From: Methanobacteriota archaeon
Lineage (GTDB): Bacteria > Bacteroidota > Bacteroidia > Flavobacteriales_D > Sanyastnellaceae
Assembly: GCA_002723115.1 (NCBI GenBank)
Contig: PBNL01000009.1
Span: forward strand, 1-58,533
Length of the DNA stretch: 58,533 nucleotides
Reading direction: 5' to 3'
Part shown: positions 17,653 to 25,272 of the stretch, piece by piece
How positions within the stretch are numbered: position 1 is the first letter of the stretch
Layout of the letters: each line of letters opens with the position of its first letter
Made by a program: the position numbers and the translations under genes
The notes under the pieces: generated by a model
The model's input: only the letters and a program-made list of their open reading frames with translations
Told to the model about the DNA's origin: nothing
Databases searched by the model: none

Positions 17653-17839
17653 ATTATTGAAGGCCTATCTAAGCTTTAATAGATTCGATTCATAAAGAAT
17701 CACTTTCAAGCATATGCTTTGACTGATTTAGATAGTGATAACATTTTTTGCCTTGCTTGATAAAATGCTTAACTCATAATTATTTAAAGGCCTATCACTT
17801 ATGGATAGATCACAAAAACCCTTATAATTACTGTAATTA
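17653..17839. repeat. Repeats and a palindrome in the mnmE-trhO intergenic region
   Basis: The 267-nt gap 17615-17881 holds no gene I can support. It has a direct repeat: AAGGCCTATC at about 17660-17669 and again at 17787-17796, each preceded by an ATTATT-like stretch. It also contains the 12-bp palindrome AAGCATATGCTT (17708-17719) and the 15-bp near-palindrome TAATTACTGTAATTA (17825-17839). The last lies just beyond the mnmE stop. These could be regulator sites. No tRNA or hairpin terminator is evident. Confidence 0.4.
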
Positions 17840-17881
17840 AACGATTTTGCGATTTTTATTTAGTGACTTTGTTTGTGATGG

Positions 17882-19261
17882 TTACTTTCCGATACAGAAA
17901 TGCGAGAAGATATGGCCAAGGATGTCGTCGGCATGGACAGCTCCGGTTATGGAGCCTAGGTGGTGAAGGGTTTGGCGTACATCTATAGCAACAAGGTCAG
18001 AAGGAGTATCGCCTTCTAAACTTATTTTCACTGATTCGAGACTTTCACGAGCATTAACTAGAGCCTCGAAATGTCTTGCGTTTGTAACTACTAAAGAGGA
18101 AGCACTATCGCTAACACTATGAGATTCTATCAATATAGATTTGATCTTTTCTATGCCTTCTCCACTTGAAGCAGAAATGTCAATTGATGCTTTGCAATTT
18201 GAAATTTTTCCAGTTGGAGCAGATTTAACATCACATTTATTCCAAACCGCAATTACATCGGTCTCACCGGGGATGTCTAAAGACGAGATTTGGGCTTCAG
18301 CAGATGAGAGGTTTTCTTCAGAAGCATCAAGCATATAGAGGATGGTGTGAGCTTTTGAAGCTTTGTCTATAGCTCTCTTAATTCCCTCATTTTCAATAAC
18401 GTCCGATGTCTCTCTTATGCCAGCAGTATCAATAAACCTGAAAAGTGTTCCTTCAATGACACAAGTGTCTTCAATGACGTCTCTAGTTGTTCCAGCTATG
18501 TCTGAAACGATGGCTCTTTCATCGCCAACTAATGCATTTAGAAGGGTTGATTTTCCTGCATTGGGTGCACCAAGAATAGCTACTGGTACTCCAGACTTTA
18601 TTGCATTTCCAGATCTAAATGAATCGGCTAGCGACGAAACGCGTTCTAGTAATTTATCTATGAGTTCTAAGAATCGAGTTCTATCAGCGAACTCGACATC
18701 CTCTTCAGAGAAATCGAGTTCCAATTCTAAAAGTCCTGCAAATTCAATAAGTGATTCCCTAAGTTCTCCTACCTCTCTCGAGAAATTACCTCGGAGTTGC
18801 TCCACAGCTAATCTGTGAGCTCCTGAGTGTTCTGCAGCGATCAGATCTGCTACAGCTTCGGCTTGGGTTAGATCTAGTTTGCCGTTTAAAAATGCCCTTT
18901 GCGTAAACTCACCTGGTCCTGCAAGACGACATCCAGAGAGAATCAATAATCTAACAACCTCGCTTTGTATAAATCTAGAGCCATGGACATTGAATTCTAC
19001 TGTGTCTTCACCTGTATATGATCCTGGCCCGTATAGAACTAGAGCGAGTCCCTCATCTATTATAGTGTCACCATCTACAATTCGTCCAAAAACAACAGAT
19101 CTATCATTCTCTGCACTAAGAGTTTTCGAAAAAACAGCCGAAGAAATTCTCAATGCTTCTGGGCCGCTAACTCTAACTACAGCGATTCCGCCTACACTAG
19201 GTGCAGTGGAGATTGCGCAAATAGTAGAACCGTCAAGGGCTTGAGGCATTGAATTTTTCAC
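17882..19261 (-). CDS. mnmE: tRNA modification GTPase MnmE
   Basis: With MnmG, MnmE builds the 5-carboxymethylaminomethyl group on wobble U34. The 459-residue product has the N-terminal folate-binding domain (STICAISTAPSVGGIAVVRVSG), helical domain, an inserted G domain with P-loop GAPNAGKSTLLNAL (about residue 230), DIAGTTRD, DTAG, and NKCD motifs, and the essential C-terminal CIGK (here HFCIGK). The frame starts at GTG 19261, with a near-consensus CAAATTTG box 4 nt before it; an in-frame ATG at 19249 is an alternative. It diverges from sucD. trhO, another U34 modifier, is downstream on the same strand. Confidence 0.95.
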   Translation of the reverse strand: MKNSMPQALDGSTICAISTAPSVGGIAVVRVSGPEALRISSAVFSKTLSAENDRSVVFGRIVDGDTIIDEGLALVLYGPGSYTGEDTVEFNVHGSRFIQSEVVRLLILSGCRLAGPGEFTQRAFLNGKLDLTQAEAVADLIAAEHSGAHRLAVEQLRGNFSREVGELRESLIEFAGLLELELDFSEEDVEFADRTRFLELIDKLLERVSSLADSFRSGNAIKSGVPVAILGAPNAGKSTLLNALVGDERAIVSDIAGTTRDVIEDTCVIEGTLFRFIDTAGIRETSDVIENEGIKRAIDKASKAHTILYMLDASEENLSSAEAQISSLDIPGETDVIAVWNKCDVKSAPTGKISNCKASIDISASSGEGIEKIKSILIESHSVSDSASSLVVTNARHFEALVNARESLESVKISLEGDTPSDLVAIDVRQTLHHLGSITGAVHADDILGHIFSHFCIGK

Positions 19262-19307
19262 AATGCAAATTTGAGGAAAGAAGGGGTAAGATGGAGAAGG
19301 TTTGGCG

Positions 19308-19315
19308 TAAATTTG
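19308..19315 (+). promoter_or_regulatory. Probable -7 promoter box of sucD
   Basis: TAAATTTG matches TANNTTTG and lies 35 nt before the sucD ATG. There is no clear TTTG at 17-23 nt upstream. Confidence 0.4.
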
Positions 19316-19350
19316 CCGGGCAATTAAAAGTGCAATAAAAACAACTCCAC

Positions 19351-20220
19351 ATGAGCGTTTTAGTAAACAAAGATTCTAAGATTATTGTTCAAGGTTTCAC
19401 AGGCGGCGAGGGAACATTCCACGCAGGCCAAATGATTGAATACGGTTCCAACGTTGTAGGCGGTGTTACTCCAGGTAAAGGGGGTACAACTCACCTAGAC
19501 AGACCTGTATTCAACACCGTTCAAGAAGCGGTTAGAGAAACTGGCGCTGATGTGAGCATACTGTTTGTTCCTCCAGCATTTGCTGCTGATGCTATCATGG
19601 AAGCAGCTGACGCAGGTATAAAAGTTATTATCTGTATCACTGAAGGAATTCCTGTTGCTGATATGGTTGGAGTTAAGGCATACATCGATCAGAGGGATTG
19701 CACTCTAGTTGGACCTAACTGTCCAGGAGTTATGACAGCAGGAGAAGCAAAGGTTGGAATTATGCCAGGTTTCATTTTTGAGAAGGGCCGCGTTGGAATT
19801 GTGAGTAAATCAGGTACTCTTACTTATGAGGCTGTTGACCAATGCACTAATGCAGGTTTAGGCCAAACCACAGCTATCGGCATCGGTGGCGACCCTATCA
19901 TAGGAACAACCACGCTAGAAGCAGTTCAGCTTTTAATGGCAGATGATGAGACAGAAGGAATTGTCATGATAGGTGAGATCGGAGGAGATCTTGAAATCAA
20001 TGCTGCTCGTTGGATCAAGGACAACGCTACCAAACCAGTTGTAGGATTCATTGCAGGAGTTACAGCTCCAAAAGGCAGAACAATGGGTCACGCAGGTGCA
20101 ATTGTTAGCGGCGAAGATGAAACAGCCGAAGCTAAGAAGAGAGTAATGTCAGAATGCGGTATCCACGTTGTGGATAGTCCTGCTGATATCGGTTCTAAAA
20201 TGAAAGAACTTATCGGCTAA
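19351..20220 (+). CDS. sucD: Succinate-CoA ligase, alpha subunit
   Basis: Alpha chain of the TCA-cycle enzyme that makes ATP or GTP from succinyl-CoA. The 289 residues match the family end to end: [80 protein letters not shown], and the phosphohistidine loop [11 protein letters not shown] near residue 245. The beta subunit gene sucC is not adjacent, a split arrangement also seen in other Bacteroidota. The stop codon abuts the stop of the converging oxidoreductase gene. Confidence 0.96.
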   Translation: MSVLVNKDSKIIVQGFTGGEGTFHAGQMIEYGSNVVGGVTPGKGGTTHLDRPVFNTVQEAVRETGADVSILFVPPAFAADAIMEAADAGIKVIICITEGIPVADMVGVKAYIDQRDCTLVGPNCPGVMTAGEAKVGIMPGFIFEKGRVGIVSKSGTLTYEAVDQCTNAGLGQTTAIGIGGDPIIGTTTLEAVQLLMADDETEGIVMIGEIGGDLEINAARWIKDNATKPVVGFIAGVTAPKGRTMGHAGAIVSGEDETAEAKKRVMSECGIHVVDSPADIGSKMKELIG

Positions 20221-21624
20221 TCACAGCTCTCTGAACACAGGGTGTTCAGCTTCATTCTTCCACATCCCATTTGTGATGTCTGGAATATTTACTCTTTGAT
20301 TCCCAAGTGCAACTGACTTGTCAGTAAGTGCACCTACAATACTCCAAAGAGCTCCGTCGTATACGTTTAAATCAAGAGGTACACCGTGGTTTAAAGCTCT
20401 AATAAGTCTATACATCATAACGAAGTCCATTCCTCCGTGTCCTTGCTCGTTATCAGAGATCTGTTCGCGAAGCTTCACCCACATTGGATGAGCATATTTC
20501 TCAAGATGTTCTTTGTATCCAGTTTCATCTTGCCAACTATGCCAACCGCCACTTTCAGGGTCATCTATAAATAGCCTAGAAGGGTAACCGTAATGAACGG
20601 CACCAGTTCCACAAAGCTTGTTGAGCCTATTATATGGACGTCCAGTATGGACGTCGAACTGAAGCATGATGCTACGACCTTTTTCAGTTTTGATTAATGT
20701 TGTGTTTACATCACCACATTTAACTTTCTCTGATACAGCATTCATCACAGGATCGTCAGATTCCCTCAAAGCCTTACTCAATGCTGCTTCATTTGAACTC
20801 ATAGAAACCAAGTGGCTAAGATTATCACCCCTTAAAATATCCATGTACATACAGACCGGGCCCAACCCATGCGTAGTGTAGAAATTACCATCTCTCTCTA
20901 AATGGTGATTTAGTCTCCAACGCTCGTGGTAGTAGTCGGTATGTAGCATCAATTCACGTAAATCGTGTATGTATGCACATTCAGCATGAGTAAGATCTCC
21001 AAATACTCCTTCTTTCACCATATTAAGAACGAAAAGCTCCTCGCCATTGTAGCAGCAATTTTCGATCATTATGCAATGCCTCTTAGTTTGTTCTGCAGTT
21101 TTAATAAGATCTAAACTATCCTGAGCTTCATAAGCCATTGGCACCTCTGTCGCAGTGTGTAGCCCCTGTTCCATTGCATACTTTGCCATTGGTGCATGCC
21201 ATCTCCATGGAGTTGCAATAAGAAGTAGGTCAGCAAGCTCAGGATTGCACATTTGTTGCCAAGCGTTTTTGTCTGAACTGCCATCAACGACAAGTGGCGA
21301 TTTGGATTGAAATTTTGCAATTCGTTCACTAGCTCTATCTAAATATCTCTTCTGAACATCACAAATTGCAACAATCTCACAATGCTCATTGCGAACAAGC
21401 CAATTGAGCATCTCTATTAAAGTTGTCCCTCTGTTTCCCAAACCAACGACTGCCACTCTTACCTTTTTAATGGGTGCGTCTGCGTAGTTAAACATACTAC
21501 CGTCAATACCAGTGTTATTTGCGAGTTCATCTAAGTCTGCTGTAGGGGTTTGGCCTAAAGTTGCACCTGAAAAAAGTCCGCCTCCAAACAGAGCACTCAA
21601 TCTTAAAAAGTCTTTTCTACGCAT
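20221..21624 (-). CDS. Gfo/Idh/MocA oxidoreductase-fold protein, GH109-like glycosidase
   Basis: 467 residues. It starts with a probable twin-arginine signal (MRRKDFLRLSALFGGGLFSG) and has a Rossmann NAD-binding loop VAVVGLGNRGTTLIEM at about residue 55. The middle (ENCCYNGEELFVLNMVKEGVFG, and YTTHGLGPVCMYMDILRGD) matches GH109, whose members use bound NAD to cleave alpha-N-acetylgalactosamine by an oxidation-elimination route. The exact sugar is inferred, because related oxidoreductases look alike. It begins 2 nt after the deoxynucleoside kinase stop, which is an odd operon partner. It ends against the sucD stop. Confidence 0.85.
   Translation of the reverse strand: MRRKDFLRLSALFGGGLFSGATLGQTPTADLDELANNTGIDGSMFNYADAPIKKVRVAVVGLGNRGTTLIEMLNWLVRNEHCEIVAICDVQKRYLDRASERIAKFQSKSPLVVDGSSDKNAWQQMCNPELADLLLIATPWRWHAPMAKYAMEQGLHTATEVPMAYEAQDSLDLIKTAEQTKRHCIMIENCCYNGEELFVLNMVKEGVFGDLTHAECAYIHDLRELMLHTDYYHERWRLNHHLERDGNFYTTHGLGPVCMYMDILRGDNLSHLVSMSSNEAALSKALRESDDPVMNAVSEKVKCGDVNTTLIKTEKGRSIMLQFDVHTGRPYNRLNKLCGTGAVHYGYPSRLFIDDPESGGWHSWQDETGYKEHLEKYAHPMWVKLREQISDNEQGHGGMDFVMMYRLIRALNHGVPLDLNVYDGALWSIVGALTDKSVALGNQRVNIPDITNGMWKNEAEHPVFREL
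20231..20249 (+). terminator. Hairpin shortly after sucD, inside the end of the converging gene
   Basis: CTGAACAC-AGG-GTGTTCAG is a perfect 8-bp stem with a 3-nt loop, 10 nt after the sucD stop. It lies within the last codons of the opposite-strand gene. The following CTTCATTCTTC is only weakly T-rich, so it may stop or protect the sucD transcript rather than be a strong terminator. Confidence 0.4.
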
Positions 21625-21626
21625 AA

Positions 21627-22262
21627 TTATGGTTTTAATTCATACACCCCAGGCTTCCTCGGGTGAAGGATACAAGTTAGCAGTTTTTCAAAGTCTTCTT
21701 CTCTTTTCACGAAATCTAAATCTGAGGTATCTATCCAAAGCACTCTTGATCCCCTGTGGAATTTGTAGTGTTCTTTGTAACCATCCCAAACCCTCTCTAA
21801 ATACCCTTCTGGAAGGTCTTGTTCGTAAGAGCGTCCTCTTTCTACGATTTGGGATTTAACCCTATCGATGCCGGGATTGAGGATGGCTATTACTTCTGGT
21901 TTGGGAAGCTTTGCCTCCATTAGCCTAAACATGGTTCTAAAGAGAATGAATTCGCTTCTAGGTAGATTAGCTTTTGCGAAGATTAGTGATTTTGCAAAAC
22001 TGTAATCAGCGAGTACCCTTTGACGGAATAGATTTCTAGAACCTAGAGCGTCTCTTAATTGTTTGAATCGATCTGCTACAAATGCTAGTTCTACAGAAAA
22101 AGCATGGCTCTTAGGATCTTCGTAGAAACGCTCAAGAAAAGGATTTTCCTCAAAGCGCTCAAGAATAAGTTCTCCTCCATGTCTTTTGGAAAGAAGATTG
22201 CTTAAGGTGGTTTTGCCTGCACCTATATTTCCTTCGATGGCTATGTATGCGTATGGTCCCAT
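21627..22262 (-). CDS. Deoxynucleoside kinase
   Basis: Salvage kinase that phosphorylates deoxynucleosides (dAdo/dGuo type in related bacteria). From the ATG at 22262 the product is 211 residues. It has the P-loop AIEGNIGAGKTTLSNLL at the N-terminus, ERFEENPFLERFYEDP, the DRS-like ADYSFAKSLIFAKANLP and a lid region VERGRSYEQDLPEGYLERV. I use the ATG at 22262, since the TTG further upstream would lie deeper in folK. It overlaps folK by 22 nt. The folK-kinase pair is frequently seen in Bacteroidota. Substrate preference cannot be read from sequence here. Confidence 0.9.
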   Translation of the reverse strand: MGPYAYIAIEGNIGAGKTTLSNLLSKRHGGELILERFEENPFLERFYEDPKSHAFSVELAFVADRFKQLRDALGSRNLFRQRVLADYSFAKSLIFAKANLPRSEFILFRTMFRLMEAKLPKPEVIAILNPGIDRVKSQIVERGRSYEQDLPEGYLERVWDGYKEHYKFHRGSRVLWIDTSDLDFVKREEDFEKLLTCILHPRKPGVYELKP

Positions 22263-22762
22263 TGAACTACTTTGGGCTCCGCAGAGCAATTAGATAAAAG
22301 TTGACTAACGGTTGAATCTACGTAAGGAATATTCAAATTTGGATCAAGGTCACATAAAGGTTGTAGAACAAACCTTCTAGAAGATATCCTTGGGTGTGGA
22401 ACCTGTAATCTCTCTGATTGAACAACCTCATCTCCAGCAAGAAGGATGTCACAATCTAGAGTTCGACTTGCATAGCCTTCACCCTCAACACGACACCTAC
22501 CATGATCAATCTCCACTTTCAATAAAACATCCAACAATTTGCTCAAGTCCAAATCTGTCTCAACACATACCACGCAATTTAAAAATGGAGGAGTGCCATC
22601 ATCCATTCCCCAAGCCTCAGTCTCATAAATGTTAGATGTTGTTAATGATTTGATGGAACGTGATTCTACCAATTCACGCTCAATGTCAGCAATAGCTGAA
22701 TTTATAGTCCTAAATCTATCCCCAAGATTAGAGCCCAAACCTATGTACACATTCCTCATCAT
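22241..22762 (-). CDS. folK: 2-amino-4-hydroxy-6-hydroxymethyldihydropteridine pyrophosphokinase
   Basis: Folate pathway enzyme (HPPK) that transfers pyrophosphate from ATP to hydroxymethyl-dihydropterin. The 173-residue product shows the family landmarks: YIGLGSNLGDR at the N-terminus, NIYETEAWGM, FLNCVVCVETDLDLSKLLDVLL, and RTLDCDILLAG followed by VPHPRISSRRFVLQPLCDLDP. It is first in an operon with the deoxynucleoside kinase and the GH109-like gene, and diverges from sppA with a 36-nt gap. Confidence 0.96.
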   Translation of the reverse strand: MMRNVYIGLGSNLGDRFRTINSAIADIERELVESRSIKSLTTSNIYETEAWGMDDGTPPFLNCVVCVETDLDLSKLLDVLLKVEIDHGRCRVEGEGYASRTLDCDILLAGDEVVQSERLQVPHPRISSRRFVLQPLCDLDPNLNIPYVDSTVSQLLSNCSAEPKVVQWDHTHT

Positions 22763-22798
22763 AATAGTTGACCAAGATAAGTCTATATATTAGCATTT

Positions 22799-24679
22799 AT
22801 GGAATTCTTAAAAAGTATAGTGAGCTCGGCTATCGGCTCAATGATTGGCATTTTGGTAGCAGGTACAATTTTAATTTTCATCTTCGTTGGAGCACTTGTT
22901 GGAGGGTTCGCGTCTGCGTTTTCTGAAACAGAAGGTATAGATGTAAATGTGAATGAGGATGGTGCAAATGTGCTAGTATTTGAGATGAATGATAGGATAG
23001 TAGAAAGGGGCGGAGGAGAGTCAATAAACTTTGACATAACTGGATTAAACTCTGAATCAACAATGGGTTTAGACCAAATCCTAGAAGGTCTCGAAAGAGC
23101 TTCTGCTGATGAAGATATTGAGGGTATATACATGAACCTTAGCGGAGTTGCAGCTATGCCATCGACACTTGAAGACATTAGAGAGGGGCTTGAAAATTTC
23201 CAGGATTCAGGAAAGTGGGTTGTTGCTTGGGCAGAGGGTATGTCTCAAGGCGGTTACTACATGAATTCTGTTGCAGACGAGATATACCTTCACCCAAATG
23301 GTTCACTTAGCATAGCAGGTCTAAGATCTCAACTGATGTTTTACCCAGGATTATTTGAAAAGCTAGGTATAGATGTTACAGTTTTAAGAGGGCCCAATAA
23401 TAAATTCAAAAGCGCAGTAGAGCCTTATTTACGTAAGGATTTAAGTGAAGCAAATAAAGAGCAGCTCGGAGCTCTTCTTGGTGATTTCTGGGACAATATG
23501 AATGAATCTATTGCAGAAAGCAGGGGGCTCGAGCCAAACGCACTAGACGACATCGCCAACGATATTTCAATTAGAGTTGCAGAGGACGCTGTAGAACACG
23601 GATTAGTAGATAAGCTTCTTTATGAGGATGAAATTGAGGCATTACTTAAAGAAAAAGTTGGAGGTGAAGATGAACTACAGACTTTGTCATTTAAGGAGTA
23701 TACAGTGGGAGAGGAGTTGTTCGGATTTGATTTGTCAGATCCTGATGCTATCGTAGAAATGTTTGAGAATGCTGAGGGTGGTTCTGACGAGGAAGAATCT
23801 AAAGATTTAGGTGGAGATGTAGCAGTAATCTATGCTGTTGGAGGGATAGAATCAGGCGAAGGAGATGCAGAAACTATTGGCTCTGTAACTATTGCCAATG
23901 CAATTAAGGAGGCAAGATTAGCGCCAGACGTAAAAGCAGTTGTGCTTAGAGTAAATTCACCAGGAGGCAGTGCTCTTGCAAGCGATGTGATCTGGCGTGA
24001 AACTGTTCTTCTAAAGGAAGCAGGAAAGCATTTTGTAGTAAGTATGGGTGACCTAGCTGCTTCCGGAGGATATTACATAAGCTGTGCTACAGATAAGATT
24101 TTTGCTAACTCGACAACTATAACTGGATCTATAGGAGTGTTTGGTTTAATTCCTAATCTAGGTGGAGCATACCAAAAGCATTTAGGAATCACCTTCGACG
24201 ATATTTCAACACATGACCACGCAGGAGCACCAGATGGAGTGTTTGCAATGAATCAATTCGAAATGGATGCCTATAATGAGATAATCATTGACATTTACGA
24301 GGATTTTACTTCTAAGGTTAGTGAAGGAAGAGGAATGACTAGGGAACAAGTGGAGGAAGTAGCTAGAGGTAGGGTTTGGACTGGTGAGGATGCTCTAGAA
24401 ATAGGACTTGTAGATGAACTAGGAAACCTAGATGATGCAATTACACACGCTGAGCAACTTATAGGTGGAGATGAACATGAGAAAGTTTACCTTCCTGAAA
24501 TGAAGGATCCATTGGAAGCTCTAATTGAGGATTTTGCTGGAGTCCAAACTAAACTAAATGCTCTTGAGATTCTTGGTGCAGACCCAACAATGATCAAAGA
24601 TGTTCTTGCTGTAAAGAGAGTAATTGAATCTGGTGAAGTTGCTCAAGCTAGACTTCCCTTCAATATTCAAATCAAATAA
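22799..24679 (+). CDS. sppA: Signal peptide peptidase SppA, 67K type
   Basis: Membrane-bound serine protease that degrades cleaved signal peptides. The 626 residues begin with a membrane anchor (about residues 12-36, IGSMIGILVAGTILIFIFVG). Two SppA domains follow. The catalytic lysine is expected in the first half near GPNNKFKSAVEPYLR (about residue 200). The nucleophile serine is in the second half in GDLAASGGYYISC (about residue 420). Length fits the long, two-domain (E. coli-like) type. The start is the ATG at 22799. It is followed in the same frame, after TAA-TCT, by the TTG of the next gene. Confidence 0.94.
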   Translation: MEFLKSIVSSAIGSMIGILVAGTILIFIFVGALVGGFASAFSETEGIDVNVNEDGANVLVFEMNDRIVERGGGESINFDITGLNSESTMGLDQILEGLERASADEDIEGIYMNLSGVAAMPSTLEDIREGLENFQDSGKWVVAWAEGMSQGGYYMNSVADEIYLHPNGSLSIAGLRSQLMFYPGLFEKLGIDVTVLRGPNNKFKSAVEPYLRKDLSEANKEQLGALLGDFWDNMNESIAESRGLEPNALDDIANDISIRVAEDAVEHGLVDKLLYEDEIEALLKEKVGGEDELQTLSFKEYTVGEELFGFDLSDPDAIVEMFENAEGGSDEEESKDLGGDVAVIYAVGGIESGEGDAETIGSVTIANAIKEARLAPDVKAVVLRVNSPGGSALASDVIWRETVLLKEAGKHFVVSMGDLAASGGYYISCATDKIFANSTTITGSIGVFGLIPNLGGAYQKHLGITFDDISTHDHAGAPDGVFAMNQFEMDAYNEIIIDIYEDFTSKVSEGRGMTREQVEEVARGRVWTGEDALEIGLVDELGNLDDAITHAEQLIGGDEHEKVYLPEMKDPLEALIEDFAGVQTKLNALEILGADPTMIKDVLAVKRVIESGEVAQARLPFNIQIK

Positions 24680-24682
24680 TCT

Positions 24683-25198
24683 TTGGAGTTAGAAAAGGAT
24701 AAAAGATTAAGTCCCAATGACTATGCTGAATCTGAAAAATTACAGGTAAAGCTTGTTGTTGAAGACGTGCGTTCAGGGAATAATATTGGATCATTCTTTA
24801 GAACAGGTGATGCATTTAGAATAGCTGGAATTGAGCTATGCGGAATTAGTTGTCATCCACCTCACAGGGATATACTCAAAACGGCATTGGGCTCTAGTAA
24901 ACACGTGCCATGGCGAGGCCATGACACAGCGTTGGACGCAATAACTATTCTCAAATCTGATGGGTTTAAGATTGCATCAATTGAACAAACAGACTCAAGC
25001 ATCATGCTAAGTGATTGGAGGCCTGAAAGAGGTGAAAAGTGGGCTTTTGTTCTAGGCAACGAGGTGCGAGGAGTTCAATCTGCAACCTGCAGTGAATCTG
25101 ATGTTGTAATTGAAATTCCACAGCATGGAGTTAAGCAAAGCATGAACGTAAGTGTGTGTGCAGGAATAATCCTTTGGCAGGCTAGTCAGCTTCTTTAA
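24683..25198 (+). CDS. SpoU/TrmH family RNA 2'-O-methyltransferase
   Basis: 171-residue SPOUT-fold methyltransferase. Motif 1 reads VVEDVRSGNNIGSFFRTGDAF, motif 2 FVLGNEVRGVQ and motif 3 IEIPQHGVKQSMNVSVCAGI, the last forming the AdoMet-binding knot. It likely methylates a ribose in tRNA or rRNA; the target is not evident. It must start at the TTG at 24683, the only plausible start, 3 nt after the sppA stop and in the same frame. Readthrough of one TAA would therefore fuse both proteins. It ends before a bidirectional terminator. Confidence 0.88.
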   Translation: MELEKDKRLSPNDYAESEKLQVKLVVEDVRSGNNIGSFFRTGDAFRIAGIELCGISCHPPHRDILKTALGSSKHVPWRGHDTALDAITILKSDGFKIASIEQTDSSIMLSDWRPERGEKWAFVLGNEVRGVQSATCSESDVVIEIPQHGVKQSMNVSVCAGIILWQASQLL

Positions 25199-25225
25199 TA
25201 AACTTTAAAACATTTAGACCAAACG

Positions 25226-25254
25226 AAAAGGCCCAACAAACGCTGAGCCTTTTT
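25226..25254. terminator. Bidirectional hairpin terminator between converging genes
   Basis: AAAAGGC and GCCTTTT form a 7-bp stem with a 14-nt loop that can pair partly (CAGCG side). The A-run and T-run flank it on both strands, so it can end both the methyltransferase transcript (plus) and the lipoprotein transcript (minus). Confidence 0.8.
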
Positions 25255-25272
25255 CATCTGAGATTAAAACTA

